From: Clostridia bacterium
GTDB taxonomy: Bacteria > Bacillota > Clostridia > Christensenellales > CAG-138
Assembly (NCBI GenBank): GCA_017416425.1
Contig: JAFQCL010000016.1
Coordinates: 19,061-83,060, forward strand
Reading direction: 5' to 3'
DNA: 64,000 bases
The notes under the pieces were generated by a model. It searched no databases. It saw only the letters and a list, made by a program, of their open reading frames with translations, and had not been told where the DNA came from. The translations under genes and the position numbers were made by a program. This document shows positions 16,042-25,161 of the stretch, in pieces (the first letter of the stretch is position 1; each line of letters begins with the position of its first letter).

Positions 16042-17060
16042 AGGAACTGACTGAGCTTAATGGCGTAAGCGGAAATGAGGGCGAAGTTCGCAAATATATC
16101 CGTGAATATGTAAAGCAGTATGCGGATGAGGTTTGGACGGATTCCATGGGGAACCTTTTTGCGCATAAAAAGGCCAATGGTCGCAAGATAATGATATGCG
16201 GGCATATGGATGAGGTCGGCATGATGGTCACAAGAATCCGTGATGATGGTCTTATCTCTTATGCGGCAGCCGGTATTGATCCGCGCGTTGTAGTTGGAAA
16301 GCGTGTTGCGGTAGGTAAGGACAAGGTAATGGGAGTTATAGGCTCAAAGGCTATCCATCTTCAGAGCAGATCGGAATTTGAGTCTTCCTATAAGCATAGC
16401 CAGCTCTTTATAGATATAGGTGCAAAGGATAAAGCCGATGCCTTGAAGTATGTAAATATAGGCGACTACATTACTTTTACGACCAAATATGAGGAGTTTG
16501 GAGACGGTCTTATCAAGGCAAAAGCGCTTGATGACAGGATCGGCTGCTGCATGGTAATGGAAATGCTAAAAAACTCCTATGATTGTGATCTTTACGCGGT
16601 ATTTACCGTTCAGGAGGAGCTTGGCCTTAGGGGCGCCAGGAGCGCCGCTTTTGCCGTGGAGCCTGAACTTGCTCTGATACTTGAGGGAACTACCGCAAAT
16701 GATATGGCAGAGGTGCAGGGTCACCAGTGGGTAACACGTGTCGGCAAGGGCGTTGCCATAACATTTATGGACAGAGGCACAATAACAAGACCTGCTATGT
16801 TTGATGAGCTTAAAAATTGTGCTTTGGAGAATAATGTTATCTGGCAGATAAGGCAGGGAAATTCCGGCGGTACCGATGCGGGCAGGATACACCTCACAAA
16901 GGGCGGCTGTGTTACAGGCGGCATATCCGTACCGTGTAGATATATTCATTCCGCAGTGAGCGTTGCGGCAAAGAGTGATATAGAGAATATGTACAAGCTT
17001 GTTGACAGCTTCCTAAAAGAGAAGCGCTTTGAAAAGGTGCTTAGTGTACTTGGCCAATAA
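16026..17060 (+). CDS. M42 family metallo-aminopeptidase, second of three
   Basis: 344 residues from ATG 16026, which follows GGAGG (16014-16018) inside the end of the first paralogue; a start at 16011 would leave no room for the SD. It shows the standard M42 motifs: GHMDEVGMM, KALDDRIG, VQEELGLRGA, LEGT, NSGGTDAG and the terminal CRYIHSAV. It ends 20 bases before the third paralogue. Unlike the first copy it keeps the canonical GLRGA and GGTDAG stretches. Three different subunits may assemble into mixed TET-like particles or act on different peptides. Confidence 0.9.
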   Translation: MFGRLKELTELNGVSGNEGEVRKYIREYVKQYADEVWTDSMGNLFAHKKANGRKIMICGHMDEVGMMVTRIRDDGLISYAAAGIDPRVVVGKRVAVGKDKVMGVIGSKAIHLQSRSEFESSYKHSQLFIDIGAKDKADALKYVNIGDYITFTTKYEEFGDGLIKAKALDDRIGCCMVMEMLKNSYDCDLYAVFTVQEELGLRGARSAAFAVEPELALILEGTTANDMAEVQGHQWVTRVGKGVAITFMDRGTITRPAMFDELKNCALENNVIWQIRQGNSGGTDAGRIHLTKGGCVTGGISVPCRYIHSAVSVAAKSDIENMYKLVDSFLKEKRFEKVLSVLGQ

Positions 17061-17080
17061 TAGATAAGGAGAAGAATGCC

Positions 17081-18085
17081 ATGTTTAAGGATATGTTAAA
17101 AACGATGCTTGCGGCGTATGGCGCGACCGGCCGCGAGCAGAATGTAAGTAACGTAATAAGATCGTTTGTTGAGCCTTATGCGGATGAGATATATAACGAT
17201 GTGATGGGTAACCTGATAGCCGTAAGAACGGGCGAGTCTGGCAAGAAGATAATGCTCTCCGCTCATATGGATCAGATAGGCTTTATCGTTATAGATATAG
17301 ATGAAAAGGGCTTTTTGCGCGTATCAAATGTCGGAGGCATAAATCCGTTTATAAGTGTTGCAAGGGCAGTCGTATTTGAAAGCGGAGTGCAGGGCGTGCT
17401 TTTCTGCGAGCCGGAAAAGGGCATGAAGGAAGCCTCAATGTCAACGCTCTTTATCGACATAGGCGCAAAGGACTATGAAGAAGCAGCTTCTAAGGTATCC
17501 ATCGGTGATGTTGCCGTATATGTAAGCAATTATATGGAGCTGGGGGATCGTGTATCATGCGGAGCGCTCGATGACCGTATATGCTGCGCAATTGTTGCGG
17601 AAGCTTTCATGAATGCTCCCCGCATACATGATGTATACGCCGTGTTTACGGTGCAGGAGGAGGTCGGTCTTCGCGGAGCGACCACTGCTGCCTATGCTAT
17701 TAACCCCGATTTTGGCATCAACCTTGATGTAACGGCTGTAGGCGACATACCCAAATGCGCTAAGATGTCGGTAAAGCTTGGAAATGGTCCAACCATTAAG
17801 GTCATGGACTCATCGGCGATAATACCCAAATTTGTACGCAATCACCTTGAAAGGGTCGCTTGTGAAAATAACATAACCGTTCAAAATGAGGTCTTGGCGG
17901 CGGGCGGCACGGATGCCGGCGCTGTGCTTAAGACTCGCGGCGGCATACCTGCGTGCTGCATTTCAATACCTACCAGGTATATACATACCCCTGTCGAGAC
18001 TGCAGATATGCGTGACTGCCTTGGCGCTATAGATTTTGTTAGGGCTTTGCTTTCCGAAAAGGAGATACCCGCTTTTAAGGCATGA
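17081..18085 (+). CDS. M42 family metallo-aminopeptidase, third of three
   Basis: 334 residues, ATG behind AAGGAG. Motifs are AHMDQIGFI (Gln in place of the Glu after Asp seen in the other two copies), GALDDRICC, VQEEVGLRGATTA, LDVTAVGD, AAGGTDAGA and TRYIHTPVET. It is the last gene of the three-peptidase operon, which closes with the strong terminator at 18133-18171. A stand-alone peptidase cluster with no transporter suggests intracellular peptide recycling rather than uptake of a specific substrate. Confidence 0.9.
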   Translation: MFKDMLKTMLAAYGATGREQNVSNVIRSFVEPYADEIYNDVMGNLIAVRTGESGKKIMLSAHMDQIGFIVIDIDEKGFLRVSNVGGINPFISVARAVVFESGVQGVLFCEPEKGMKEASMSTLFIDIGAKDYEEAASKVSIGDVAVYVSNYMELGDRVSCGALDDRICCAIVAEAFMNAPRIHDVYAVFTVQEEVGLRGATTAAYAINPDFGINLDVTAVGDIPKCAKMSVKLGNGPTIKVMDSSAIIPKFVRNHLERVACENNITVQNEVLAAGGTDAGAVLKTRGGIPACCISIPTRYIHTPVETADMRDCLGAIDFVRALLSEKEIPAFKA

Positions 18086-18132
18086 TCGACCGCGGATCGC
18101 GTTGAGTTTAGCCCAAAATACTGATATTAGAT

Positions 18133-18171
18133 AAAATCACACTCGGTCGTTTTACGGTTGAGTGTGATTTT
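18133..18171. terminator. Bidirectional terminator between M42 operon and dockerin gene
   Basis: A perfect 12-bp stem, AAAATCACACTC (18133-18144) with GAGTGTGATTTT (18160-18171), followed by GTTCATTTT on the plus strand and A-rich on the other side. Confidence 0.85.
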
Positions 18172-18236
18172 GTTCATTTTATTTTGTTTGAAAATTACAA
18201 GTAAGAGGCTAAGCCTATCGAACACCTGCGGTTTGG

Positions 18237-19544
18237 TTATCCATCCGCAAGCGCGGCGCGCAGTATCAGCAGCGCATCGAAAGCCGTAACATCTCCGTCA
18301 TTATCCATGTCCGCATTGGCAAAAGCCTCGGGATCGAGCGTTTCAAGGCTCATGGCGCATCTAAGGGCGAGTAGAGCATCCATGGCGGATATGATGCCGT
18401 CCCCATTGGTGTCACCCGGTAAAGCTCCCACATCGTTGTGAAGATGGGTATTCGCCGACAGCTCGGGATAGCCATATGCGGGATTGCCGTCCATTGTCCA
18501 GATGTTATCAAAGTCAAAGCCGTAGAAGCTCTCTGCCTGCTGCATCTGGGCATGGCTAAGCTCAACGCCGTATTCATTCAGACCGGGGAAGGTGCCCTCA
18601 AGATAATAGATGCCGGTCAGAGTGCCCTGGTTGCTGCCGATCGCGGAGCCGTTTGCAAAGCCATCCGAGACATTGCCCACGCTGTAGCAGTTGCTAACTT
18701 CCGCATCATTGCTGCCAACGATTCCGGCCGTATAGCCATCGCCGCTGACATTGCCTGTGCTGTAGCAGTTCTCAACGATGCTTTGAATATTATTACCGCC
18801 AACAACGCCGCCGGCCGTATACGCTCCATCGATATCACAGGTGCTGTAGCAGCCCGAAACTATTGCCTCATTGCAGTTTGAGCCTGCAATACCGCCGCCA
18901 TAATAATAGCTGCTGCCAACCTTACCTGTGCTGTAGCAGTTTATAACGCTGCCCCCGTCATTCTGGCCGACTATCGCACCAATGGCATAGTATCCATATA
19001 TGAATGAATCAACAACGCCGACATTCTTAATTACACCGCCCTCTGAAAGACCGAATAATCCCTGCCAGCTTGAGCTATTGTCAGCACTGGTGCGGTTTAT
19101 ATATATTCCGTGTATGGCATGCCCTGCGCCATCAAATATGCCGTTGAAGGCACAGCCCTCCCACTCAAATGTATCGTAATTTCCAATGGGCGTCCAAGTA
19201 TTGGCGGGCTCGATTATGCCTTCGGCTCCATTGGGGCTTCCCCAGCTTTCAAAATCGGAGACATCGTTTATAAAGATATCATTGGTGAGTATGAAATGCT
19301 TCCCCTCATACAAGGCGCCCCTGTTCACCGAATCGGCTAAAAAGGCAAGCTCCTCGGCAGTTGAGATGAGGTATGGATCACTTTCATCGCCGCTTCCGCC
19401 CGAAAAGCCTTCAGCAATGCTTCCATCCCATATATCTCCGGCTTTGGAGGGCTTTGCACTTGCGCTTAGCGGCAGCAGAAGCAAGGCAAAGATCAAAGCG
19501 ATGGCCATAAGGCGCTGCAGTATGGTCTTTCCTGTTGTTTTCAT
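18237..19544 (-). CDS. Secreted GLUG-repeat protein with C-terminal type I dockerin
   Basis: A 435-residue exported protein. The signal peptide ends at about residue 30 (SASA-KP). Several GLUG-type beta-helix repeats follow (NCYSTGKV, GCYSTCDI, NCYSTGNV, NCYSVGNV, each preceded by a Gly-rich turn). The last 60 residues are a dockerin with two calcium loops, DTNGDGIISAMD and DMDNDGDVTAFD. Dockerins bind cohesins, so this protein is likely to dock into a cell-surface or cellulosome-like complex; no cohesin is in the window. ATG 19544 is chosen for the AGGAGG 10 bases upstream; an ATG 45 bases earlier adds a non-signal stretch and has no SD. Confidence 0.85.
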   Translation of the reverse strand: MKTTGKTILQRLMAIALIFALLLLPLSASAKPSKAGDIWDGSIAEGFSGGSGDESDPYLISTAEELAFLADSVNRGALYEGKHFILTNDIFINDVSDFESWGSPNGAEGIIEPANTWTPIGNYDTFEWEGCAFNGIFDGAGHAIHGIYINRTSADNSSSWQGLFGLSEGGVIKNVGVVDSFIYGYYAIGAIVGQNDGGSVINCYSTGKVGSSYYYGGGIAGSNCNEAIVSGCYSTCDIDGAYTAGGVVGGNNIQSIVENCYSTGNVSGDGYTAGIVGSNDAEVSNCYSVGNVSDGFANGSAIGSNQGTLTGIYYLEGTFPGLNEYGVELSHAQMQQAESFYGFDFDNIWTMDGNPAYGYPELSANTHLHNDVGALPGDTNGDGIISAMDALLALRCAMSLETLDPEAFANADMDNDGDVTAFDALLILRAALADG

Positions 19545-19601
19545 GGATTTTATACCTCCTTTGTTTTTAGTGCGACCGTAAAATTTCACAGCACTTTTGA
19601 G

Positions 19602-19630
19602 ATATTATACAAAAAGTATATCACTGTCAA
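19602..19630 (-). promoter_or_regulatory. Promoter of the dockerin gene
   Basis: On the minus strand TTGACA (complement of 19625-19630) stands 17 bases from TAATAT (19602-19607) and 15 bases from an overlapping TATAAT (19604-19609). Confidence 0.5.
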
Positions 19631-19931
19631 TTATATTATTAAATGCAGCTTGAAAAGATATTGCGACTAAATGTAACTGGAAGCCTTTCCGAAAGGGTAT
19701 ATCGTAATTCGCCTATTGCCCTGCAGCTTTGCTGCAATTCTTATACACTTCAAAAACTCCTGTAAGTCTTATGCATTTGGGATAGGCTGCTGTAAGCATA
19801 AATATATTGCTTCATACTGTTACTTTACTTAATGCTTAGCTAGAAGTTATGCTGAGTTTTTATTTATGAGATTTTGCTTGGCGTTATATTTTGAACTATC
19901 CTGAAAATACAGACATTTTGGGAGGTTTAAA
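19631..19931. other. Intergenic stretch without a recognisable gene
   Basis: It holds small hairpins (CCTTTCCGAAAGG; GCAGCTTTGCTGC) and CTTAGC/GCTGAG with TTTTTATTT (about 19837-19865), which looks like a weak plus-strand terminator with no gene before it. No RNA gene was recognised. Confidence 0.4.
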
Positions 19932-19985
19932 ATGCAGCTGAATCATGATAAAATAAATAGAAAACTTATTAAATTACACCGTTAG
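19932..19985 (+). CDS. Leader-like ORF of 17 residues before the Crp/Fnr gene
   Basis: ATG 19932 sits behind a strong GGGAGG and encodes a short basic peptide ending KLIKLHR, with TAG at 19983-19985. The regulator gene begins 22 bases later with its own SD. The strong SD suggests it is translated, perhaps as a leader that sets translation of the regulator; it could also be chance. No amino-acid run typical of attenuation is present. Confidence 0.3.
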   Translation: MQLNHDKINRKLIKLHR

Positions 19986-20006
19986 GGTACTTTTGGAGGT
20001 TTTGTT

Positions 20007-20681
20007 ATGAATTACGATAGTTTTGAAGCTGTTTATTCAAAATACTTCTCATTTTGGAGTGCTCTGTCACCCGTAGATCGACATTTTTTATGTTATCACT
20101 CAACGTCAGTCAATTATAAAAAGGGTGTAAACATACATGATGGCGATGAATGCACAGGTGTGCTAATAGTCAAAACAGGCTGCCTCCGCTTGTACATTCG
20201 CTCGGATGAGGGCAGAGAGATAACACTTTACCGCCTTTTTCAAGGCGATATGTGCATGCTTTCTGCCTCATGTGTACTGCAAAGCATAACGTTTGATGTA
20301 TTCGTGGACGCTGAAGAGGATAGCCAATGTTATCTTATAAGCGGATCCGCATTTGCAGCGCTTTCCGAGCGTGAGCCTGCTGTAAAGATATTTGCGCTTG
20401 AGGTGGCGGTAAGCCGATTTTCAGATGTCATGTGGGTCATGCAGCAAATTTTGTTCATGAGCTTTGACAGAAGACTTGCTATATTCCTTTTGGATGAAAT
20501 TTCAAATACAGGTTCAGATACACTAAAACTTACCCATGAGCAGATAGCAAAATATATGGGTTCCGCCAGAGAAGTGGTGTCAAGAATGCTGAAATACTTC
20601 TCAGCAGAGGGTATTACTGAGGTGTCTCGAGGGGGTATAAAAATACTTGACCGCAAAAAGCTAAGGGAGCTTACTCTGTAA
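20007..20681 (+). CDS. Crp/Fnr family transcriptional regulator
   Basis: 224 residues. The N-terminal cyclic-nucleotide-binding-like beta barrel (about 20-130) contains a GVLIVKTGCLRLYIRSDEGRE stretch split around residue 55. A long dimer helix follows, then a winged helix-turn-helix (LTHEQIAKYMGSAREVVSRML) near 178-200. The four spaced Cys residues of oxygen-sensing FNR are not seen, so it may sense another signal such as heme, NO or a metabolite. It starts at ATG 20007 behind TTTTGGAGG. No target operon can be named; the MarR/ABC unit that follows has its own promoter. Confidence 0.85.
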   Translation: MNYDSFEAVYSKYFSFWSALSPVDRHFLCYHSTSVNYKKGVNIHDGDECTGVLIVKTGCLRLYIRSDEGREITLYRLFQGDMCMLSASCVLQSITFDVFVDAEEDSQCYLISGSAFAALSEREPAVKIFALEVAVSRFSDVMWVMQQILFMSFDRRLAIFLLDEISNTGSDTLKLTHEQIAKYMGSAREVVSRMLKYFSAEGITEVSRGGIKILDRKKLRELTL

Positions 20682-20735
20682 AAAAGGCAATCATATATGT
20701 TTATTTCCGACGTTATTGACCAAGTAAAATAGCTG

Positions 20736-20788
20736 TTGACACATAAGTGCTTAGTGCATATAATAATTAAATAATTAACTAATTAATT
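20736..20788 (+). promoter_or_regulatory. Consensus promoter and AT-rich operator of the MarR-ABC operon
   Basis: TTGACA (20736-20741), 17 bases, TATAAT (20759-20764): a perfect sigma-A promoter. The bases right behind the -10 (20761-20788) hold three AATTAA-like repeats, a typical place and composition for a MarR-family operator. Repression by MarR would therefore be needed to keep such a strong promoter quiet. Confidence 0.75.
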
Positions 20789-20806
20789 GTGAGAGGGGTA
20801 TATATA

Positions 20807-21301
20807 ATGACAAGTAATATGAGAGTTACCTCACTTATGATCTCAAGGCTTGAACTTGTTCGAAAAATCGTATTGAGAAAAGCCTTAAAGGGTGAAGGTC
20901 TGCATTATAAGCAGCGCCCTATTCTTGAGTACATAATCAATAATGATGGTTGCACTCAATCGGAGCTGGCCGAAGCTTTAAGGGTTACTCCTGCTTCCAT
21001 TGCGACCTCAACAAAGCGGATGCAGAATGCTGGTCTTGTTACAAAGCATACGGATAAAAATGATCTTCGCTGCAATAGACTTTGTGCAACGCAAAAGGGG
21101 CGCGAGATCGCTACAAGATGCAGGGAAAAATACTGGGTGGTTACGGATACGCTCTTTCAGGGATTTACTGCGGATGAGGTATCGCAGCTTCAATCCATGC
21201 TGTGCCGCTTGATCAAAAACATTTCCGGTGATGACATGAGCAAGATGGAGTTTAGAGATCTTGTTGCGCTAAATGATCAGATCGACTCAGAGGAGTATTA
21301 A
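20807..21301 (+). CDS. MarR family transcriptional regulator
   Basis: 164 residues with the winged helix-turn-helix of MarR: GCTQSELAEALRVTPASIATSTKRMQ near 47-72, then a wing with HTDKNDLRCNRL. It starts at ATG 20807, 8 bases behind GAGAGGGG; the earlier in-frame GTG overlaps that SD. The coding end is followed 7 bases later by the first ABC exporter subunit, so it most likely represses this operon until a drug or lipid-like inducer binds. Confidence 0.85.
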   Translation: MTSNMRVTSLMISRLELVRKIVLRKALKGEGLHYKQRPILEYIINNDGCTQSELAEALRVTPASIATSTKRMQNAGLVTKHTDKNDLRCNRLCATQKGREIATRCREKYWVVTDTLFQGFTADEVSQLQSMLCRLIKNISGDDMSKMEFRDLVALNDQIDSEEY

Positions 21302-21308
21302 GCTAATT

Positions 21309-23039
21309 ATGTTAAAATTGTTTTTTCGTTATTCAAAGGGCTATCGGTTTAGAGCGGTGATGGCTTCTTTAACTATCGCGCTTGAGGTTGTATTTGAGGT
21401 ACTTATTCCTTTTGTGCTTAAGGATGTAATAAATGAAGGCATTTTTGGCGAGGGTGGTATGCAGCTTGTTGTCGAAAAGGGTCTTTTAATGATAGCTCTT
21501 GCTTGCATATCACTCCTTTGCGGCGTGTTGAGCGGCTGGTTTGGCGTTAGCGCCAGCACCGGCTTTGCCACCAATTTAAGGCAGGCCATATTCCATAAGA
21601 TACAGGATTTTTCATTTGCAAATATAGATAAGTTCAGCACTGCTTCACTTGTAACAAGGTCAACAACCGATGTTACCAATCTGCAGCAGACCTTTATGAT
21701 GGGTACAAGGATGCTTATACGTTCTCCCATGATGCTTGTCGCTTCTACTATAATGGCTGCCACTATAAGCGGAGATACTTCCGTTATATTTGCAGTGACA
21801 TTACCAATAATGGCGGTATTCATGGGTCTTGTTGCTATAAAAACATACCCACGCTTTAAGCGCATGTTTGAGAAATACGATACCATGAACCGCCAGGTAC
21901 AGGAATCACTCATAGCGGTTCGTATCGTAAAGGCGTTTGTGCGGGAGGACTATGAATATCAGCGCTATGCATTTAGAGCGGATGAGGTGCGCGATGCTAA
22001 TGTAAAGGCGGAAAAGCTGCTTGTGCTGAGCGGACCTATGGCTAATCTCATACTCTATGGCTCTATAATCGCTACCTGCCTTGTTGCGGGAAATCATATA
22101 ATCGCAGGCGATATGCTGGTCGGAGATATGTCGAGCTTTATAAGCTACATAGCTCAGATACTTACTTCAGTAATGATGATAACGATGATATTTGTAAATA
22201 TAGTTATGTCAAGAGCCTCGGCTGCCAGAATAATGGAGCTTTTGACCGAAGAGATCGATATAACCGATGATAAAGCGGATCCAAACCTTAAGGTCCCAGA
22301 CGGCTCAATAAGCTTTCAGAATGTATCCTTCAGCTATTCTAAAGATGGCGGTAATCTTACGCTTAGAAACATAAATATAGATATAAAATCAGGCGAAACG
22401 ATAGGCATAATCGGCGGAACAGGAAGCTCTAAGACCACCTTTGTGCAGCTTATACCGAGACTCTATGATGTTTATGATGGTATCGTTAAAGTTGGCGGAA
22501 GGGATGTGCGTGAATATACGCTGAAGAACATAAGGGATGCCGTGTCGATGGTGCTTCAAAAGAATGTGCTGTTTTCGGGAACCATCGAAGAGAATCTCAG
22601 ATGGGGAGATATGGAGGCCGATCATGATGAGATAGTATCCGCATGTGAATCGGCTCAGGCCTCCGGCTTTATTTCAGAATTTCCTGATGGCTATGATACG
22701 GAGCTTGGACAGGGCGGCGTAAACGTATCCGGCGGACAAAAGCAAAGGCTTTGTATCGCAAGGGCGCTTTTAAAGCATCCAAAGATAATAATACTTGACG
22801 ACAGCACAAGCGCTGTTGACACCGCGACCGATAAAAAGATAAGGGACGCGTTTAAAAACGAGCTTTCAGGCATAACAACCATAATAATCGCACAGAGGAT
22901 CACCTCCGTTATGGATGCTGACAGGATAATCGTAATGCATGACGGTGAGATAAATGCCATAGGAACTCACGATGAGCTGATGAAGACCAGTGATATATAT
23001 AAAGAGGTCTTTAGCTCTCAGCAGAAGGGGGTGGCGTAA
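21309..23039 (+). CDS. ABC exporter subunit with degenerate ATP site
   Basis: 576 residues: six membrane helices (about 1-300), then an ATPase domain. Walker A is GGTGSSKT (369-376) and the signature VSGGQKQR is normal. However, the residue after the Walker B Asp is Asp498 (IILDDSTSAVD) instead of the catalytic Glu, and the H-loop His is Gln529 (IIAQRITS). This is the pattern of the inactive-site subunit of heterodimeric exporters such as TM287/288, BmrCD and LmrCD. It pairs with the next gene. The start at 21309 follows GAGGAG in the marR end. Likely export of drugs or lipids. Confidence 0.9.
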   Translation: MLKLFFRYSKGYRFRAVMASLTIALEVVFEVLIPFVLKDVINEGIFGEGGMQLVVEKGLLMIALACISLLCGVLSGWFGVSASTGFATNLRQAIFHKIQDFSFANIDKFSTASLVTRSTTDVTNLQQTFMMGTRMLIRSPMMLVASTIMAATISGDTSVIFAVTLPIMAVFMGLVAIKTYPRFKRMFEKYDTMNRQVQESLIAVRIVKAFVREDYEYQRYAFRADEVRDANVKAEKLLVLSGPMANLILYGSIIATCLVAGNHIIAGDMLVGDMSSFISYIAQILTSVMMITMIFVNIVMSRASAARIMELLTEEIDITDDKADPNLKVPDGSISFQNVSFSYSKDGGNLTLRNINIDIKSGETIGIIGGTGSSKTTFVQLIPRLYDVYDGIVKVGGRDVREYTLKNIRDAVSMVLQKNVLFSGTIEENLRWGDMEADHDEIVSACESAQASGFISEFPDGYDTELGQGGVNVSGGQKQRLCIARALLKHPKIIILDDSTSAVDTATDKKIRDAFKNELSGITTIIIAQRITSVMDADRIIVMHDGEINAIGTHDELMKTSDIYKEVFSSQQKGVA

Positions 23040-23040
23040 T

Positions 23041-24975
23041 ATGGCAAAAAAAGGAAAAGGCCCCATGTCTGCTCCTGGTGGACGTGACGCGAATAAATTT
23101 AGGCGTCCTAAGAATACTAAGGCCACGCTCTTAAGAGTATTTAGCTACATGAACGAGTATCGCGCAAGAATGTTTCTTGTGGTGCTTGGAATAGTGCTTT
23201 CGGCTGGCTCAAATGTATTTGGCACATATATGCTAAAGCCTGTTATGAATACTCTAAAGGAGATGGTGGATCTTGCCGCTGCTGATGCAAGCTATACTCC
23301 GCATATAGAAAACATAGTGGGCTATCTTGTGATAATGGGTCTTGGCTATCTTGTCGGCGTATTTGGGCAATATATGTACAGCCGGATAATGATAGACGTA
23401 TCTACGGGTACGCTCTATAAGCTGCGTGTTGATGCGTTTAAGTGCATGCAAAGGCTTCCTATAAAGTATTTTGACACGCATTCCAATGGCGAGATAATGA
23501 GCCGCTATACCAACGATATAGACTCGATGCGTGAGCTTATCAGCCAGGGAATACCCCAGCTTATAAACTCTACCATAAGGCTTACTTCCATATTTGTCAT
23601 GATGATAATCATAAGTCCTCTGCTTACTCTGCTTACGCTTGTTATGCTTGGGATAATGCTCGGTGTGGTAAAGCTTCTTACTTCAAAGAGCAGGCTGTTT
23701 TTCAGGCGCAGACAGCAGGCGCTTGGTGCTGTAAATGGTTATATCGAGGAAATGGTCGAAGGGCAGAAGGTCGTTAAGATATTCTGTCATGAGGATGCCG
23801 TTAAGGGTGATTTTGACGAGCTAAACGAGGATGTTCGAAAGGCTTCGCTTGCGGCGAACACCTGGGCTATCGTTATGATGCCTATAATGGGAAACCTATC
23901 GCATCTGCATTATGCCGCAACGGGTGTTGTCGGAAGTATACTCGCTATCAACGCCATTGGAAACATGGATATAGGCTCGCTTACGACATTTCTTCAGTAT
24001 ACGAGGAATTTCTCCATGCCAATAACGCAGCTTTCTCAGCAGTTTAACTCCGCTATGAGTGCGCTGGCGGGTGCGGAGCGCGTGTTTGAGCTTATGGATG
24101 GTGAACCTGAGCCGGATGAAGGAGATGTTACACTTGTTGATGTCGTTTGGAATGAGGACGGCAGTTTGAAGGAGTCTGAGAGCCGTACAGGTATATGGGC
24201 ATGGAAAGTGCCCACGCAAGATGGTTTTGAGCTTGTTAAGGTGCGTGGAGATGTAAGGCTTGAACATGTAACATTTGGCTATGAGGAAGAAAAGACCGTA
24301 CTGCATGATATAAGCCTTTACGCGAAGCCCGGTCAGAAAATAGCTTTTGTAGGCTCTACCGGCGCGGGAAAGACTACCATAACGAATCTGCTCAACAGGT
24401 TCTATGACATACAGTCGGGCGAGATAACATTCGATGGCATATCCATAAAACGCATTAAAAAGGCCGATCTTAGAAGGTCGCTTTCGATGGTGCTTCAGGA
24501 TACGCATCTTTTCACCGGTACCGTTATGGAGAACATACGCTATGGAAAGCTGGATGCAACGGATGAGGAAGTTATCGCTGCTGCTAAGCTTGCAAACGCA
24601 CATTATTTCATAACACATCTGCCTCAGGGCTACAATACCATTCTCCCGGCGGACGGTGCGAATTTAAGCCAGGGCCAAAGGCAGCTCATTGCGATAGCAA
24701 GGGCTGCGGTAGCGGATCCGCCTATATTGATATTGGATGAAGCTACAAGTTCGATCGATACTCGTACTGAGCTTCATATAGAGCGTGGAATGGACAGCCT
24801 TATGCAGGGAAGAACCGTGTTTGTAATAGCGCACAGGCTATCTACAGTTCGCAATTCAAACGCGATAATGGTGCTTGAGCATGGGCGCATAATAGAGCGC
24901 GGCGACCATGATGAGCTGATAAGGCAGCAGGGTAAGTATTATCAGCTTTATATGGGCATATTTGAGCTTTCGTAA
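23041..24975 (+). CDS. ABC exporter subunit with catalytic Walker B and altered signature
   Basis: 644 residues with a basic N-terminal extension (MAKKGKGP..), six membrane helices (about 35-335) and an ATPase domain. Walker A is GSTGAGKT (438-445), Walker B LILDEATSSID with Glu567, and the H-loop His is His598. The signature reads LSQGQRQL (542-549), with Gln in place of Gly. In asymmetric exporters this altered signature faces the degenerate site of the partner, as predicted from the previous gene. An insert of about 45 acidic residues precedes the ATPase core (EPEPDEGDV to KVPTQDG). ATG 23041 lies one base after the previous stop, behind GGGGGTGG. Confidence 0.9.
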   Translation: MAKKGKGPMSAPGGRDANKFRRPKNTKATLLRVFSYMNEYRARMFLVVLGIVLSAGSNVFGTYMLKPVMNTLKEMVDLAAADASYTPHIENIVGYLVIMGLGYLVGVFGQYMYSRIMIDVSTGTLYKLRVDAFKCMQRLPIKYFDTHSNGEIMSRYTNDIDSMRELISQGIPQLINSTIRLTSIFVMMIIISPLLTLLTLVMLGIMLGVVKLLTSKSRLFFRRRQQALGAVNGYIEEMVEGQKVVKIFCHEDAVKGDFDELNEDVRKASLAANTWAIVMMPIMGNLSHLHYAATGVVGSILAINAIGNMDIGSLTTFLQYTRNFSMPITQLSQQFNSAMSALAGAERVFELMDGEPEPDEGDVTLVDVVWNEDGSLKESESRTGIWAWKVPTQDGFELVKVRGDVRLEHVTFGYEEEKTVLHDISLYAKPGQKIAFVGSTGAGKTTITNLLNRFYDIQSGEITFDGISIKRIKKADLRRSLSMVLQDTHLFTGTVMENIRYGKLDATDEEVIAAAKLANAHYFITHLPQGYNTILPADGANLSQGQRQLIAIARAAVADPPILILDEATSSIDTRTELHIERGMDSLMQGRTVFVIAHRLSTVRNSNAIMVLEHGRIIERGDHDELIRQQGKYYQLYMGIFELS

Positions 24976-25078
24976 GGATAGCCGTTTAGGCGATCCCGGT
25001 GGCGAAGGTTAACGCACAAACCAGGCTTTATGAAGCTCTTGAATGCTATGTTTCAAATCGCATAGAATACAAAAAAAG

Positions 25079-25120
25079 GATCCGCGAATGTTTAACAAAA
25101 AATATTTACGGATCTTTTGT
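25079..25120. terminator. Long-stem terminator between ABC operon and mocA-like gene
   Basis: GATCCG (25079-25084) pairs with CGGATC (25109-25114). Inside, GAATGTTT pairs with AAATATTT around a 6-base loop. It is followed by TTTTGTTTT. The rest of 24976-25161 has no gene. Confidence 0.7.
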
Positions 25121-25161
25121 TTTAAACCTTTATTATAAGGTGTTATATTTTTTCATGTCCC

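Noticed and set aside
23896..24618. 240-residue minus-strand frame
   Set aside because: It lies fully inside the ABC exporter gene, has no SD or known motif, and its composition is that of a reverse-complement shadow.
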